Assembly: GCA_001017865.1 (NCBI GenBank) | Contig: LATQ01000001.1 | Location: 1,247,138 to 1,261,949 of the forward strand | DNA: 14,812 nucleotides | Reading direction: 5' to 3' | From: Rhodococcus sp. IITR03 | GTDB taxonomy: Bacteria; Actinomycetota; Actinomycetes; Mycobacteriales; Mycobacteriaceae | In this document: positions 1-7,546 of the stretch, one piece after another | How positions within the stretch are numbered: position 1 is the stretch's first letter | Layout: every line of letters begins with the position of its first letter | The notes under the pieces: model-generated | Databases searched by the model: none | What the model was told of the DNA's origin: nothing | Seen by the model: the letters and a program-made list of their open reading frames with translations, nothing else | Made by a program: the position numbers and the translations under genes

Positions 1-143
1 CTCACCGACGGCGGGTCGCTGCTCGTCGAGTATCGTCGCAGGCACCCGTCGTGCGCGACCTCGTGACCCGGGCCGGACTCGACGCCGACACGCGGGGTTC
101 CGAGGAGTCCGACGCGACGGTCGTCATCGGCACCCGTCGATGA
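1..143 (+). CDS. C-terminal fragment of an unidentified protein (possible methyltransferase tail), frameshifted
   Basis: Two partial reading frames join into one plausible C-terminus. The first reads LTDGGSLLVEY from base 1. The second reads APVVRDLVTRAGLDADTR and ends ATVVIGTRR with TGA at 141-143. Restoring one base at about 33-38 fuses them. The 5' end lies outside the window. The pattern GG-hydrophobic-VE, then a helix, then an AGL turn and a final TVVIGTR strand resembles the last strands of class I SAM-dependent methyltransferases. A LytR_C-type domain is another possibility. The function is a guess; only the coding call is reasonably supported. The gene converges on rskA with 22 nt between the stop codons, and I see no convincing terminator hairpin there. 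Confidence 0.5.
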   Translation, partial: HRRRVAARRVSSQAPVVRDLVTRAGLDADTRGSEESDATVVIGTRR

Positions 144-165
144 CGTGCTCGCTGCCGCGAACATG

Positions 166-983
166 TCAGTCGAGCGGTAGCTGAGCGAAGATCGCGGTCG
201 GCTGGGTCGACCCGCCCGTCGGTTCGACGCTGAAGGCGAGCGCGGTGGCACCCGAGATGTCCTCGAGCACCGCGGTCGTCGACGGCGCGACGTCGTCGGG
301 TGTCATCGTGCCCGCGGGTTCCATGCCCTCGGGCCCGACCAGCCACATCTGGTAGACGCTGCCCTCGGCCGGCGGGGCGACGTTGTTCATCACCAGCACG
401 CCCGCGTCCTCCTCCTTGGAGAACACCACGGTCGCGGTGCCGCCACCGTCGAGCTCGCCCGACGAGGTCCGTACGTCCTCGGCGGCGAAGACCCGCTCGC
501 TCGTGCCCGGCTCGGACGTGGTCTGCCACTGACCGGCCACCACGACGCCGCCGATCGCGACGATCACGGCCGCTGCCGCGGCGAGCAGGAAGTTCCGCCG
601 TCGGGCCTGGCGGCGCTCGTCGAGGGAGACGGGCGGGGGAGGTGATCGTCCTCCGCCCGAGCTGCCTCGGTCGCCTCCGGCTCACCGGGTCGTTCCGTGT
701 GCGTCTTCTCGGCGGGCGCCTTCGCGGTGAGTTCGGCGTGGACCAGATCGAGCAGTCGCACCCGGAGTTCGGGCGGCGGCTCGGTCGCGGTAGCGGCCGA
801 CATCGCCGCGAGGGTCTCGTGGACCTCGCGGACCTCGGCGTCGAACCGTTCGGCCACCTCCGGGTCTGCTTCCGCGAGTCGCTCGGCGAGCTCCCGACGC
901 TCGTCGGGCGTGACGGCATCCAATGCGAAGACGGGTGCCATGTCGAGCAGATCGCGCGAGGAATCGTTCGCCTCATCAGCCAT
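166..983 (-). CDS. rskA: Anti-sigma-K factor RskA (one frameshift)
   Basis: This is a membrane anti-sigma factor that should hold SigK inactive at the inner face of the membrane. The cytoplasmic N-terminus (residues 1-115) has the RskA-type APVFALDAVTPDERRELAERL segment. A single membrane segment follows at about 131-153 (NFLLAAAAAVIVAIGG). The extracytoplasmic part is a typical RskA domain with VYQMWLVGPEGMEPAGT and ends AIFAQLPLD. The frame breaks at the G run 635-639 (a C run on the coding strand). Adding one C gives a continuous 272-residue protein. The start ATG at 983 overlaps the sigK stop by 8 nt, which suggests translational coupling. In mycobacteria RskA is released by regulated intramembrane proteolysis (Rip1); the same is inferred here. 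Family identity is strong. The frameshift is probably a sequencing error. Confidence 0.9.
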
Positions 984-1548
984 CCACAGTCACCCCCAGA
1001 CAATTCTTCAGTCGTTTCAGGCCGTCCCGGATGCGCGACTTGACCGTCGGCAACGGGGACGAAAGTTCTTCTGCCACTTCGGTATACGTAAAGCCTCTGT
1101 AGTAGGCGAGCTCGACCGAGCGTCGCTGCAGTTCGGTGAGCGAACCCAGACACTCGTTCACCCGGCGGCGATCGTCGCGCTGCGCGACCTCCTCGCTCAC
1201 CGAGTCGAAGGCCGCGTCGACGTTCGTCGAACCGTACTGCGACTCGCGGTCGGCTCCGGACTGTTCGCTTCGGACCCGGTCGACGGCGCGCCGATGGGCG
1301 AGCGTGATGATCCACGACAGAGCGGAACCCTGACGCGGGTCGTACTTGTCGGCCGACCTCCACACCTGGAGGTAGACCTCCTGGGTGGTCTCCTCGCTGT
1401 AGCCGGGATCCCGCAGGACCCGCAGCACCATGCCGAAGACTCGGGAACGCGTCGCGTCGTACAGTTCGGCGAACGCCGTGGGGTCTTGCCGGGCCACCCG
1501 CCCGAGCAGTTCGCCGAGGGTATCGGTATGGCCTCCGACGCCGGTCAT
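976..1548 (-). CDS. sigK: ECF RNA polymerase sigma factor SigK
   Basis: The protein has 190 residues and a clean reading frame. Region 2 covers about residues 22-96, with DPTAFAELYDATRSRVFGMV and the ALSWIITLAHRRAVDRVR promoter-recognition segment. Region 4 covers about 137-185, with LTELQRRSVELAYYRGFTYT and a helix-turn-helix ending TVKSRIRDGLKRLK. The start chosen is the ATG at 1548 (MTGVGG). The open frame runs much further upstream, but that part is a shadow of the DUF1365 gene. With this start, Cys133 and Cys183 fall at the positions reported for the redox disulfide of M. tuberculosis SigK. No strong ribosome binding site is visible, so expression probably depends on the upstream operon. 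rskA follows with an 8-nt overlap. Confidence 0.93.
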   Translation of the reverse strand: MTGVGGHTDTLGELLGRVARQDPTAFAELYDATRSRVFGMVLRVLRDPGYSEETTQEVYLQVWRSADKYDPRQGSALSWIITLAHRRAVDRVRSEQSGADRESQYGSTNVDAAFDSVSEEVAQRDDRRRVNECLGSLTELQRRSVELAYYRGFTYTEVAEELSSPLPTVKSRIRDGLKRLKNCLGVTVDG

Positions 1549-1625
1549 CGGCTCAGTCCGCTCATCGGGGGAAAGCCTAGCCGGGACATTCCCTCCACTC
1601 AAGGCAACCGTGTCGACCACGAGCG

Positions 1626-2248
1626 TCACCCCATCCACATCCGAGCACGGAGAACCGTCGTGAGATCGACGGGCAGCCGTTCGCCGCTGACGGTCGCGGT
1701 GAACACCGGGACGCCGGGCCGCCGCAGGGCGACCGAAACCGCGAACATGTCGCCTGCCCGGGTGATGATGTCGATCTCGTCCGAGCGCAGCGTGTAGCAG
1801 TGCCGTCCGTTCCGGCGCGAATGGATCTCCGCGACCACACAGGCCAGGGAACCACTCGGATCGTGGCACCAGAACAGGTTCAGCGGATCCGATCCGAGAC
1901 CGAGACGCCGGATGTTCAGCAGCGCCGTGATCCGCCCGCCCGGAACCCGCACCCCGTCGGCCACGAGCTGGTCCTCGACCCGGCCGCGGAAGGTGTCGGA
2001 ATCGCTCGCGACGAAGTGGTCCCACGGCTCGAACCGCATCAGCGTACGCAGCCACCAGGACGAGGGCGTCGTCTCGTCGACGTCCATGACCCAGCTGAAG
2101 CCGCGGTACTCGAGCGAGGGGCGCTCGGCCGAGCCTGCGCGTGGCGGACGAAGGTCCGGTAGATCGCCGGCGCGACCGCTTCCCGGCCACCCCGGAACTC
2201 GACGTCGTCGCCGATCATCGCGACTGCGCGGGGAAGGTCAGGATGCAT
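1626..2248 (-). CDS. DUF1365 family protein (one frameshift)
   Basis: The signature region is [16 protein letters not shown], then [30 protein letters not shown] and [10 protein letters not shown]. This matches the DUF1365 pattern of an LGYxFNPLSxYWCHD-like core followed by AEVHN. The N-terminal part ([16 protein letters not shown]) is in a different frame. Adding one base in the G run 2118-2121 joins the two into 207 residues. The ATG at 2248 has GGAG a few bases upstream and overlaps the preceding hydrolase by 11 nt. In M. tuberculosis a DUF1365 gene (Rv0448c) lies in the sigK locus beside ufaA1. No cyclopropane synthase or FAD oxidoreductase partner is present here. The biochemical role of DUF1365 is not settled; it is usually linked to fatty-acid modification under oxidative stress. 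Confidence 0.85.
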
Positions 2249-2873
2249 GGTCGTCTCCGGGGCACGTGGTCGGTTTCCCCGCCAGTGTGCACGTGAGGAA
2301 ATCGGCCGTGGTGTCGGCCCACCAGCGCGGGTCGGTGAGGAGGAAATGTCCGGCTCCGGGCAGGGGCCGCCAGCGCGTGTTCACGCCCCGGTCTCCCGCC
2401 GCCATCGTCTGGCTCTGCGCCATCCGTGGATCGGTCCTGGTGTCCTCCGTACCGTGCGCGACCAGCAGGTGCCGGCCCGCAGGGATCAGGTCGGCGTCGT
2501 CGGCCGGCCACCACGGAGCCAGGGCGACGAGCGACTCGACGCCGTGCTGGGCCGCGAGATGCGCGATCGCCCGCGCACCCATCGCGTGCCCGACCAGCCC
2601 GAACCGGACGTCCCCGCGACGCCGGATCACCGACTCGATCGCCCGCAGACCGTCGCGGACCGGGCTCATGTGATCGTCGTTCCACCCGCAGTACCGGTAG
2701 TCGACGAGGTCGACCGCGATGTCGTACGTGCTCAGCCTCAGGCGCAGGGCATCGGTGAACAGACGCATGCGCAGCTGCGACGGATGCCACGGACGTGGCG
2801 GTGTGGTGCCGACCGGACGCCCACCGGGCAACACGAGTACGTGAGCCGGTCGGAGATCCTCGACGTTGTCCAT
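2238..2873 (-). CDS. Alpha/beta-hydrolase fold protein lacking the nucleophile serine
   Basis: The gene encodes 211 residues in a clean frame. It has an alpha/beta-hydrolase layout: strand VLVLPGGRP, the nucleophile-elbow region [31 protein letters not shown] (acid position) and [10 protein letters not shown] (histidine position). The elbow reads GHAMG where GHSMG is expected, so the catalytic serine is replaced by alanine while the Asp and His positions look intact. The start chosen is the ATG at 2873. The upstream ATG at 2882 overlaps a SigK-like -10 (2881-2886), whereas the ATG at 2873 lies 7 nt beyond it, as in a leaderless mRNA. It is the first gene of the sigK operon and overlaps the DUF1365 gene by 11 nt. 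The substrate is unknown. Confidence 0.85.
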   Translation of the reverse strand: MDNVEDLRPAHVLVLPGGRPVGTTPPRPWHPSQLRMRLFTDALRLRLSTYDIAVDLVDYRYCGWNDDHMSPVRDGLRAIESVIRRRGDVRFGLVGHAMGARAIAHLAAQHGVESLVALAPWWPADDADLIPAGRHLLVAHGTEDTRTDPRMAQSQTMAAGDRGVNTRWRPLPGAGHFLLTDPRWWADTTADFLTCTLAGKPTTCPGDDHAS

Positions 2874-2880
2874 GACCTGC

Positions 2881-2907
2881 ATTCGGAGCCGACCGCGATC
2901 CGGATGG
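2881..2907 (-). promoter_or_regulatory. SigK-type promoter for the hydrolase-DUF1365-sigK-rskA operon
   Basis: On the minus strand the -35 CCATCC lies at 2902-2907 and the -10 CCGAAT at 2881-2886, with a 15-nt spacer. Both hexamers are exact matches to the mycobacterial SigK consensus as I recall it; the reported spacing there is about one base longer. The -35 sits inside CGACCCATCCG, which recurs at two other sites in the window. Transcription should begin at about 2873-2874, on the start codon. This implies autoregulation of sigK. Confidence 0.82.
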
Positions 2908-2952
2908 GTCGAACACCGGATACCGATCCGAAAAAAATTCTTTCGATCCGAC

Positions 2953-2979
2953 CCATCCGCACCGCCCCGGGGATCGAAT
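2953..2979 (+). promoter_or_regulatory. SigK-type promoter for the MPT83-like FAS1/lipocalin unit
   Basis: The -35 CCATCC lies at 2953-2958 and the -10 TCGAAT at 2974-2979, with a 15-nt spacer identical in length to the divergent promoter. The -35 lies in CGACCCATCCG (2949-2959), the exact inverted copy of 2901-2911. The predicted transcript starts near 2986 and carries a leader of about 59 nt. In mycobacteria mpt70/mpt83 are classic SigK targets, which agrees with this placement. Confidence 0.8.
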
Positions 2980-3001
2980 GCTCAGTGACACACCTGGTCG
3001 A

Positions 3002-3022
3002 CGTGGCCGCTTTCCGGCCACG
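3002..3022 (+). other. Hairpin in the FAS1 gene leader
   Basis: CGTGGCCG (3002-3009) and CGGCCACG (3015-3022) form a perfect 8-bp stem with the loop CTTTC. It lies in the predicted 5' leader, upstream of the ribosome binding site (AAGGGA, about 3030-3035). It could affect mRNA stability or translation. No riboswitch class is recognised. Confidence 0.5.
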
Positions 3023-3044
3023 GCATACGAAGGGAACCACGATC

Positions 3045-3718
3045 ATGAACATCACTGCGCGCAAGAGCCTGGCCGCCGTCGGAATCGGTGCGATGTCCCT
3101 GCTGGGTGTCGCGGCATGCTCCGACGATTCGGGGAGCGACACGAACGAGACCACGATGGAGGAAACCGTCGAGGAGACCATCGTCGAGGAAACCACCACT
3201 GCTGCAACGGGAACCGCTGCTCCCGCTGCCGGCCCCGTCGGCCCGGGCTGTGCCGACTACGTCGCCGCGAACCCGACCGGCCCGTCGTCCGTCGAGGAAC
3301 TCGCGAACCAGCCCGTCGCCGAGGCCGCCGGAAACGTGCCGATCCTGACCACTCTCACGCAGGCCGTGTCCGGCCAGCTCAACCCCGACGTCAACCTGGT
3401 CGAGACACTCAACGGTGGCGAGTTCACCGTCTTCGCACCGGTCGACGACGCGTTCGCCGCCCTGCCGCCGGAGACCGTCCAGACGCTGCAGACGGATTCG
3501 GCTCTGCTCACCGACATCCTCACCTACACGTGGTTCCCGGTGAGCTGACCACCGCCGACATCGCCGGCACGCAGACCACCGTCCAGGGTGGCACCGTCGA
3601 GGTCGCCGGCGAGGGTGAGATGTGGACCGTCAACGACGCCAACGTCATCTGTGGTGGCATCGAGACCGAGAACGCCACCGTGTACCTGATCGACGGCGTT
3701 CTCATGCCCCAGCAGTAA
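3045..3718 (+). CDS. mpt83: MPT83-like fasciclin (FAS1) lipoprotein (one frameshift)
   Basis: This is a secreted lipid-anchored FAS1 protein. A signal peptide of about 24 residues ends in the lipobox VAAC with Cys25. A Glu/Thr-rich linker follows (several EET repeats, about residues 35-58), then the FAS1 domain from about residue 70 to the end. Stretches such as [44 protein letters not shown] and [13 protein letters not shown] closely track M. tuberculosis MPT83/MPT70. The frame breaks at about 3526-3530. One added C restores ILTYHVVPGEL and a 224-residue protein that ends at TAA 3718. The start ATG at 3045 has AAGGGA upstream. It lies behind a SigK-type promoter and 30 nt ahead of the lipocalin gene. 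The MPT83 family contributes to cell-surface adhesion in mycobacteria; the ligand here is unknown. Confidence 0.92.
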
Positions 3719-3748
3719 CCGATACCGGACGACGGAAAGGTAGAAGAC

Positions 3749-4339
3749 ATGCGTAGGTCCCGACACGGCGTTCGGGGGCTTGCGGCGGCGTTCATCGCCG
3801 CCGCAGGCGCGCTCCTGTTCGCCACGCCCGCCGCCGCAGCCCCGCTCACCCCGGTTCCCGAGCTCGACGTGAACCGATATGTGGGGCAGTGGTATCAGCT
3901 CGCCGCCAATCCGGCTCCCTACAACATCGACTGCGCTCGCGACACGACGGCGTTCTACACGCTGCTCGACGAACGCAACGTGCGCGTGGAGAACTCGTGC
4001 ACCACGTTCACCGGTGATCGTCGCGGGATCATCGGGAACGCCCGCGTGAACGACACTGCCGCACTGCACGTGTCGTTCCCGGGGGTGCCGTTCCAGGATT
4101 CGCTCGACGGACCGAGCAACTACATCGTCACGTATCTCGCGGACGATTACTCGTGGGCATTCGTCGGTGACCCGACGCGCATCTCCGGATTCGTGCTGTC
4201 GCGTTCGCCCGTCGTGAGCGACGACGCGTGGCGCGAGATCCGGAACGTCGTCGAGGCGAGCGGGTACAACTCGTGCCTGATGCTCACCTCGCCCACCACC
4301 GAGGGACTGCAGGACATCAAACCGCTCTGCACCGTGTAA
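3749..4339 (+). CDS. Secreted lipocalin (Blc-like)
   Basis: The gene encodes 196 residues with a Sec signal peptide (MRRSRHGVRG followed by a hydrophobic Ala-rich stretch, cleavage likely after TPAAAA at about residue 31). The mature part starts with the lipocalin signature VNRYVGQWYQLA (GxW at 46-48). A strand-rich body follows, including YIVTYLADDYSWAFVGDPTR and FVLSRSPVVSDDAW, typical of bacterial Blc/apolipoprotein-D-type lipocalins. There is no lipobox, so it is predicted to be exported and soluble. Three cysteines lie in the mature part (IDCAR, NSCTT, NSCLM) and another near the C-terminus. Ribosome binding site GGAAAGG lies upstream of ATG 3749. It is probably co-transcribed with the FAS1 gene and so under SigK. 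The ligand is inferred to be a lipid or other small hydrophobic molecule. Confidence 0.9.
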   Translation: MRRSRHGVRGLAAAFIAAAGALLFATPAAAAPLTPVPELDVNRYVGQWYQLAANPAPYNIDCARDTTAFYTLLDERNVRVENSCTTFTGDRRGIIGNARVNDTAALHVSFPGVPFQDSLDGPSNYIVTYLADDYSWAFVGDPTRISGFVLSRSPVVSDDAWREIRNVVEASGYNSCLMLTSPTTEGLQDIKPLCTV

Positions 4340-4350
4340 CTCTCGGAGCG

Positions 4351-4399
4351 ATCGGGGTGGTGTGCGGATCCCGAGGAAGATCCGCACACCACCCCCGAT
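4351..4399 (+). terminator. Strong hairpin terminator after the lipocalin gene
   Basis: The left arm 4351-4370 (ATCGGGGTGGTGTGCGGATC) pairs with 4379-4399 over 20 bp with one bulged C and an 8-nt loop (CCGAGGAA). It starts 12 nt after the lipocalin stop. There is no long U run, as is common in actinobacterial terminators. It may act in both directions. Confidence 0.8.
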
Positions 4400-4413
4400 T
4401 CGTCGTCTCGGTA

Positions 4414-4482
4414 GATCCGCTCGCGAATTCGCCATCCGCTACAGCAATTTGCCGCAGCGGATGGCGAAAGATGTAGCGGATC
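4414..4482 (-). terminator. Two-tier nested hairpin downstream of the DUF2867-type SDR gene
   Basis: The inner arms TTCGCCATCCGCT (4428-4440) and AGCGGATGGCGAA (4456-4468) are perfect 13-bp complements with a 15-nt loop. The outer arms GATCCGCT (4414-4421) and AGCGGATC (4475-4482) pair over 8 bp, leaving a symmetrical 6-nt internal loop. It starts 4 nt after the SDR stop, so a terminator role on the minus strand is likely. Confidence 0.6.
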
Positions 4483-4485
4483 GCT

Positions 4486-5948
4486 CTAGCGGCCGGCGGT
4501 GCCCGCGATGTTCTCGAGCATCCCGCGGAAGATGATGCCGTGGAAGGGAACCAGCGCGTACCAGTAGAGACGGCCGGCGACGCCGCGCGGGAAGAAGATC
4601 GCCCGCTGGTGCACGCGCGACCGACCCGACTCCAGAGGCTCGACCCGCCATTCGAGCCACGCCCCGCCGGGTGCCCGCATCTCCGCGCGCAGGCGGAGCA
4701 GCGTCGGGCGTTCGATCCGTTCGACGCGCCAGAAGTCCAGGCGTCGCCGGTGTGCAGGGTCTTCGGGTCGCGGCGACCCCGGTGGAGTCCGACGCCGCCG
4801 ACGAACCGGTCGAGCCAGCCGCGGATGGTCCACGCCAACGGGAAGGAATACCAACCGTTCTCGCCGCCGATGCTCTCGACGACGGCGAACACCTTCTCCG
4901 GAGACGAATCCGACTCGAGTGACCGTTCGTCGGTGAAGACGACCTCGCCGGCCCAGTCCGGATCGGACGGAAGCGGATCGGCGGGTGCACCGACCGGTGA
5001 CGCGTTCGTCCACGTCGTCTCGACCTCTCCCCGTTCGATACGGCCGAGGGCGAGCCGGACGGCGTCGCGGTAACCGGTGAGGCCGGATTCCGGTGGGGGG
5101 ATGATCGAGTCGACGTCGCGATTGCGCATCACCGCGTCGGTCGACAGCGATTCGAGGAGCGCCCGGCCGAGAGGCGGAGGGATCGGCGTGACCAGACCGA
5201 TCCACAGACCGGCGAGCTTCGGGGTGAGGACGGGAAGGACGAGGATCCGGCGTTTCGTCAGACCGGCGACCTCCGAGTACTGCTGCATCATCTCGCCGTA
5301 CCGCAGCACGTCGGGCCCACCGATGTCGTAGGTGCCGCTGCGGGGGAGGGGTGCATCGGCGGCGGCGACCAGATAGTGCAGGACGTCGCGCACCGCGATG
5401 GGCTGGATCCGGTTGTTCACCCAGCGCGGAGTGGTCATGACGGGGAGCCGGTTGCTCAGGTGCCGGATCATCTCGAACGACGCCGAACCCGAACCGATCA
5501 CGACCCCGGCCTGCAGCACGAGCGTCGGCACACCGGAATCCGTCAGGATGCGTCCGACCTGGGCGCGCGAATACAGGTGCGGTGAGAGATCACCCGACTC
5601 CGGGTGCAGCCCACCGAGGTACACGATGCGGGAGACTCCGGTGTCGCGTGCCGCGTCGGCGACGTTCTGTGCGGCCCGCTTCTCCGCGTCGACGAACTCG
5701 TCGCGGCCGCCCATCGAATGCACCAGGTAGTACACGACGTCGATGTCGCGACACGCCTCGTGCAGCGATTCGGCGTCGTCGAGGTCGCCGCGGACGATCT
5801 CGACGTCGTCGGCCCACGGCACGTCGCGCAGTTTGTCGGGGCTGCGCGCGAGCACCCGTACCCGGTAACCCGCCTCGAGCAGGCGTGGAGCGAGCCGGCC
5901 ACCGATGTAACCGGTCGCTCCGGTGACCAGGACTCGCTTTCCGCTCAC
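4486..5948 (-). CDS. SDR-family NAD(P)-binding protein with DUF2867 domain (one frameshift)
   Basis: The N-terminal Rossmann domain begins KRVLVTGATGYIGGRL (TGxxGxxG at about residues 9-16). Atypical/extended SDR features follow: VYYLVHSMGG, RIVYLGGLHP and the YSRAQVGRIL segment. The C-terminal third is DUF2867-like: VFAVVESIGGENGWYSFPLAW, GLHRGRRDPKTLHTGDA, DFWRVERIERPTLLRL and YALVPFHGIIFRGMLENIA. The frame breaks at about 4740-4741. One added C restores GDALDFWRVE and a 487-residue protein. The start is GTG 5948 with GGAGGAG just upstream. It overlaps the stop of the TIGR01777 gene by 4 nt (GTGA), so the two form an operon. The substrate is not known. Related SDR genes accompany photolyase and lipocalin genes in light-responsive loci. 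Confidence 0.88.
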
Positions 5949-7308
5949 GGCTCCTCCAGGATGTGGCCGAGTTGATGGCGCAGCGACGCTTCGAGATCGG
6001 GACGCCGGAACCGGTGCCCGACGTCGATCAGCGCCTTCGGGACGACGAACTGATCGGCCTGGGCGACCTCGCGTGCACCCTCGTCGCCGAGCAGCAACCG
6101 TGGGCCGAAACCGGGGACGGGCAGCAGTGCGGGACGGTGCAGCACCGACGCCAGTACTCGGGTGTACTCCTCGTTGCGCACCGGTTGCGGTGCAACGGCG
6201 TTCACCGGCCCGGCCAGGCCCGGGTCGGTGAGGGCGCGGTGATAGACCTCGAGGAGGTCGTCGATGTCGATCCAGGAGAACCACTGCCGGCCGTCGCCGA
6301 GCCGGCCTCCGAGACCACTCGCGAACAGCGGCCGCATCAACTGGAGCGTTCCGCCGCGAGGTGTCTGGACGATGCCGGTGCGCACGTGCACGACCCGCAT
6401 GCCCTTCTTCTCCGCGGGATGTGCCGCGGCCTCCCAGTCGGCGACGACGTCGGCGAGGAAACCCGTTCCACGTGACGCTTTCTCGTCGAGCGGTGTGTCT
6501 CCTCGGTCGTAACCGTAGAAGCCGATCGCGGACGCGGAGACGAAGGTCGCAGGACCGTTGGGTGTCGTCGCGGCGAGTTCGGCGAGTCGGCGTGTCGGTT
6601 CGATGCGGCTGTCGCGGATCGCGGCCTTGTGGGAGTCGGTGAACCGTCCCGCGATCGACGCGCCCGCGAGGTGGACGACGGCGTCGACGCCTTCGAGCAG
6701 GTCGGCGCCGGATCCTGCGGGTCCCAGCGTCGTTCGTCGGGGCGCTGCGGTTTCCGGCGCACCAGGCGGACGACCTGGTAGCCACCCGTGGACAGAAATG
6801 CCGTCAGGGCGGTACCCACGAGTCCGCTCGATCCCGTCACCGCGACCGTCCCGGGCCGGATGCCCTGCGCGTGCGACCAGCGGTGGCTCGCGAGATCGTC
6901 GGCGAGCTGGCGATGCCGGTAACGGAAGGTCTGGGTGAGGAAACGGCCCGGTACCGGCGTGTCGACGCGATCGGTGACGCGGGTGCGGAATTCGTCGACG
7001 ACGTCGAAGCGGTGTTCGTGGCGCCACGAGCCGATGACGGTGGCGGGGCGCGACAACAGACCGTCGTGGGAGAGTTCGTCGACGAAACGCGCTGGTGGAT
7101 CGTAATCCTCGGGTCTGTGCCGGGAGATCCAGCGTAGTCCGCCGGGGAGACCGAGGACGGCCGTGCCGGATTCGAGGGAGTCGGCCTCGGCGACGACGCT
7201 CATCGGTTGCCAGGGCGGGATCAGACGGAGGATGGCGCCGGGACGGGAGTGCCAGTCGAACACTTCGTCACGCGGTGCGTCGACGGCGCTCGAGAATTCG
7301 ATGCCCAT
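5945..7308 (-). CDS. TIGR01777-type epimerase with N-terminal SRPBCC domain (one frameshift)
   Basis: Residues 1 to about 150 form a START/SRPBCC domain (MGIEFSSAVDAPRDEVFDWH, then PPWQPMSVV). From about 153 a Rossmann domain begins GTVAVTGSSGLVGTAL. It continues with AVVHLAGASIAGRFTDSHKA, FVSASAIGFYGYDRGDTPLD, GFLADVVADWEAA and FSWIDIDDLLEVYHRAL, and a C-terminal DUF1731-like tail with RFRRPDLEASLRHQLGHIL. This is the SulA/YfcH-like TIGR01777 family. The frame breaks at 6719-6721. One added C gives WDPAGSGADLLEGVD and a 454-residue protein. ATG 7308 is preceded by GGGAGG. The downstream SDR overlaps by 4 nt. A SigK-type promoter lies about 240 bp upstream beyond a small ORF and a hairpin. 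The physiological reaction is unknown. Confidence 0.9.
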
Positions 7309-7340
7309 GCCCTACCTCCCGTTCGCAGAGTGCTCACCCG

Positions 7341-7380
7341 GTGGTGACGGCGCCGGGGCGCCCAGTGGTCACGGCGCCGG
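7341..7380. repeat. Two direct copies of a 16-mer in the intergenic region
   Basis: GTGGTGACGGCGCCGG (7341-7356) and GTGGTCACGGCGCCGG (7365-7380) differ at one base and have a 24-nt period. They lie between the epimerase start and the 29-codon ORF. The function is unknown; the second copy overlaps the hairpin at 7372-7397. Confidence 0.55.
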
Positions 7381-7397
7381 AGCGGACTCCGGCGCCG
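7372..7397 (-). terminator. GC-rich hairpin after the 29-codon ORF
   Basis: CGGCGCCGGAG (7372-7382) and CTCCGGCGCCG (7387-7397) form a perfect 11-bp stem with a 4-nt loop. It lies 7 nt past the stop of the small ORF and 64 nt before the epimerase start. There is no U run. It could be a terminator, or an attenuator that limits readthrough from the SigK-type promoter into the epimerase operon. Confidence 0.55.
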
Positions 7398-7404
7398 TAT
7401 CCAC

Positions 7405-7494
7405 TCAAGCAGGAAGGACGCTGATCAGGAAGGTGTATGCGTCGACGAGCGGGTTGTGGATGGCCATGAAAGCTGCTTCGACGAGAGCGCGCAC
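7405..7494 (-). CDS. Predicted 29-residue small protein
   Basis: A short frame starts at GTG 7494 with GAAAGGA about 8 nt upstream and ends TGA at 7405. It reads VRALVEAAFMAIHNPLVDA and then YTFLISVLPA, moderately hydrophobic with a possible amphipathic helix. The support is position: a SigK-type promoter lies upstream (7547-7573), a good ribosome binding site precedes the start, and a hairpin follows the stop. I do not recognise a family. It could instead be a leader peptide for the downstream epimerase operon. Moderate to low certainty. Confidence 0.45.
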   Translation of the reverse strand: MRALVEAAFMAIHNPLVDAYTFLISVLPA

Positions 7495-7546
7495 TGCGGT
7501 GTCCTTTCGTTGGGTGTACGGCGAACACGTTGTCCGTCCGGAAGTT

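Noticed and set aside
697..1797. A long plus-strand frame opposite rskA and sigK
   Set aside because: It is Ser/Arg-rich antisense sequence typical of high-GC DNA, and SigK/RskA motifs on the other strand are unambiguous.
976..2190. One 404-codon minus-strand frame that appears to fuse an N-terminal extension to SigK
   Set aside because: Only the last 190 codons show sigma-factor homology. The rest is a low-complexity shadow of the DUF1365 gene, which is read in another frame with clear motifs.
4428..4468. CCATCC at 4432-4437 as a further SigK promoter
   Set aside because: No CGAAT-like -10 lies 14-18 nt downstream on that strand; the hexamer is part of a hairpin arm.
4317..6785. An 822-codon minus-strand frame spanning both epimerase genes
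   Set aside because: It is real only over the SDR segment (about 4740-5948). The rest is Arg/Pro-rich out-of-frame sequence; the GTG at 5948 with GGAGGAG fits the true start.
7341..7380. Possible start of a CRISPR or other repeat array
   Set aside because: Only two imperfect 16-mers with an 8-nt gap; there are no further units or spacers.
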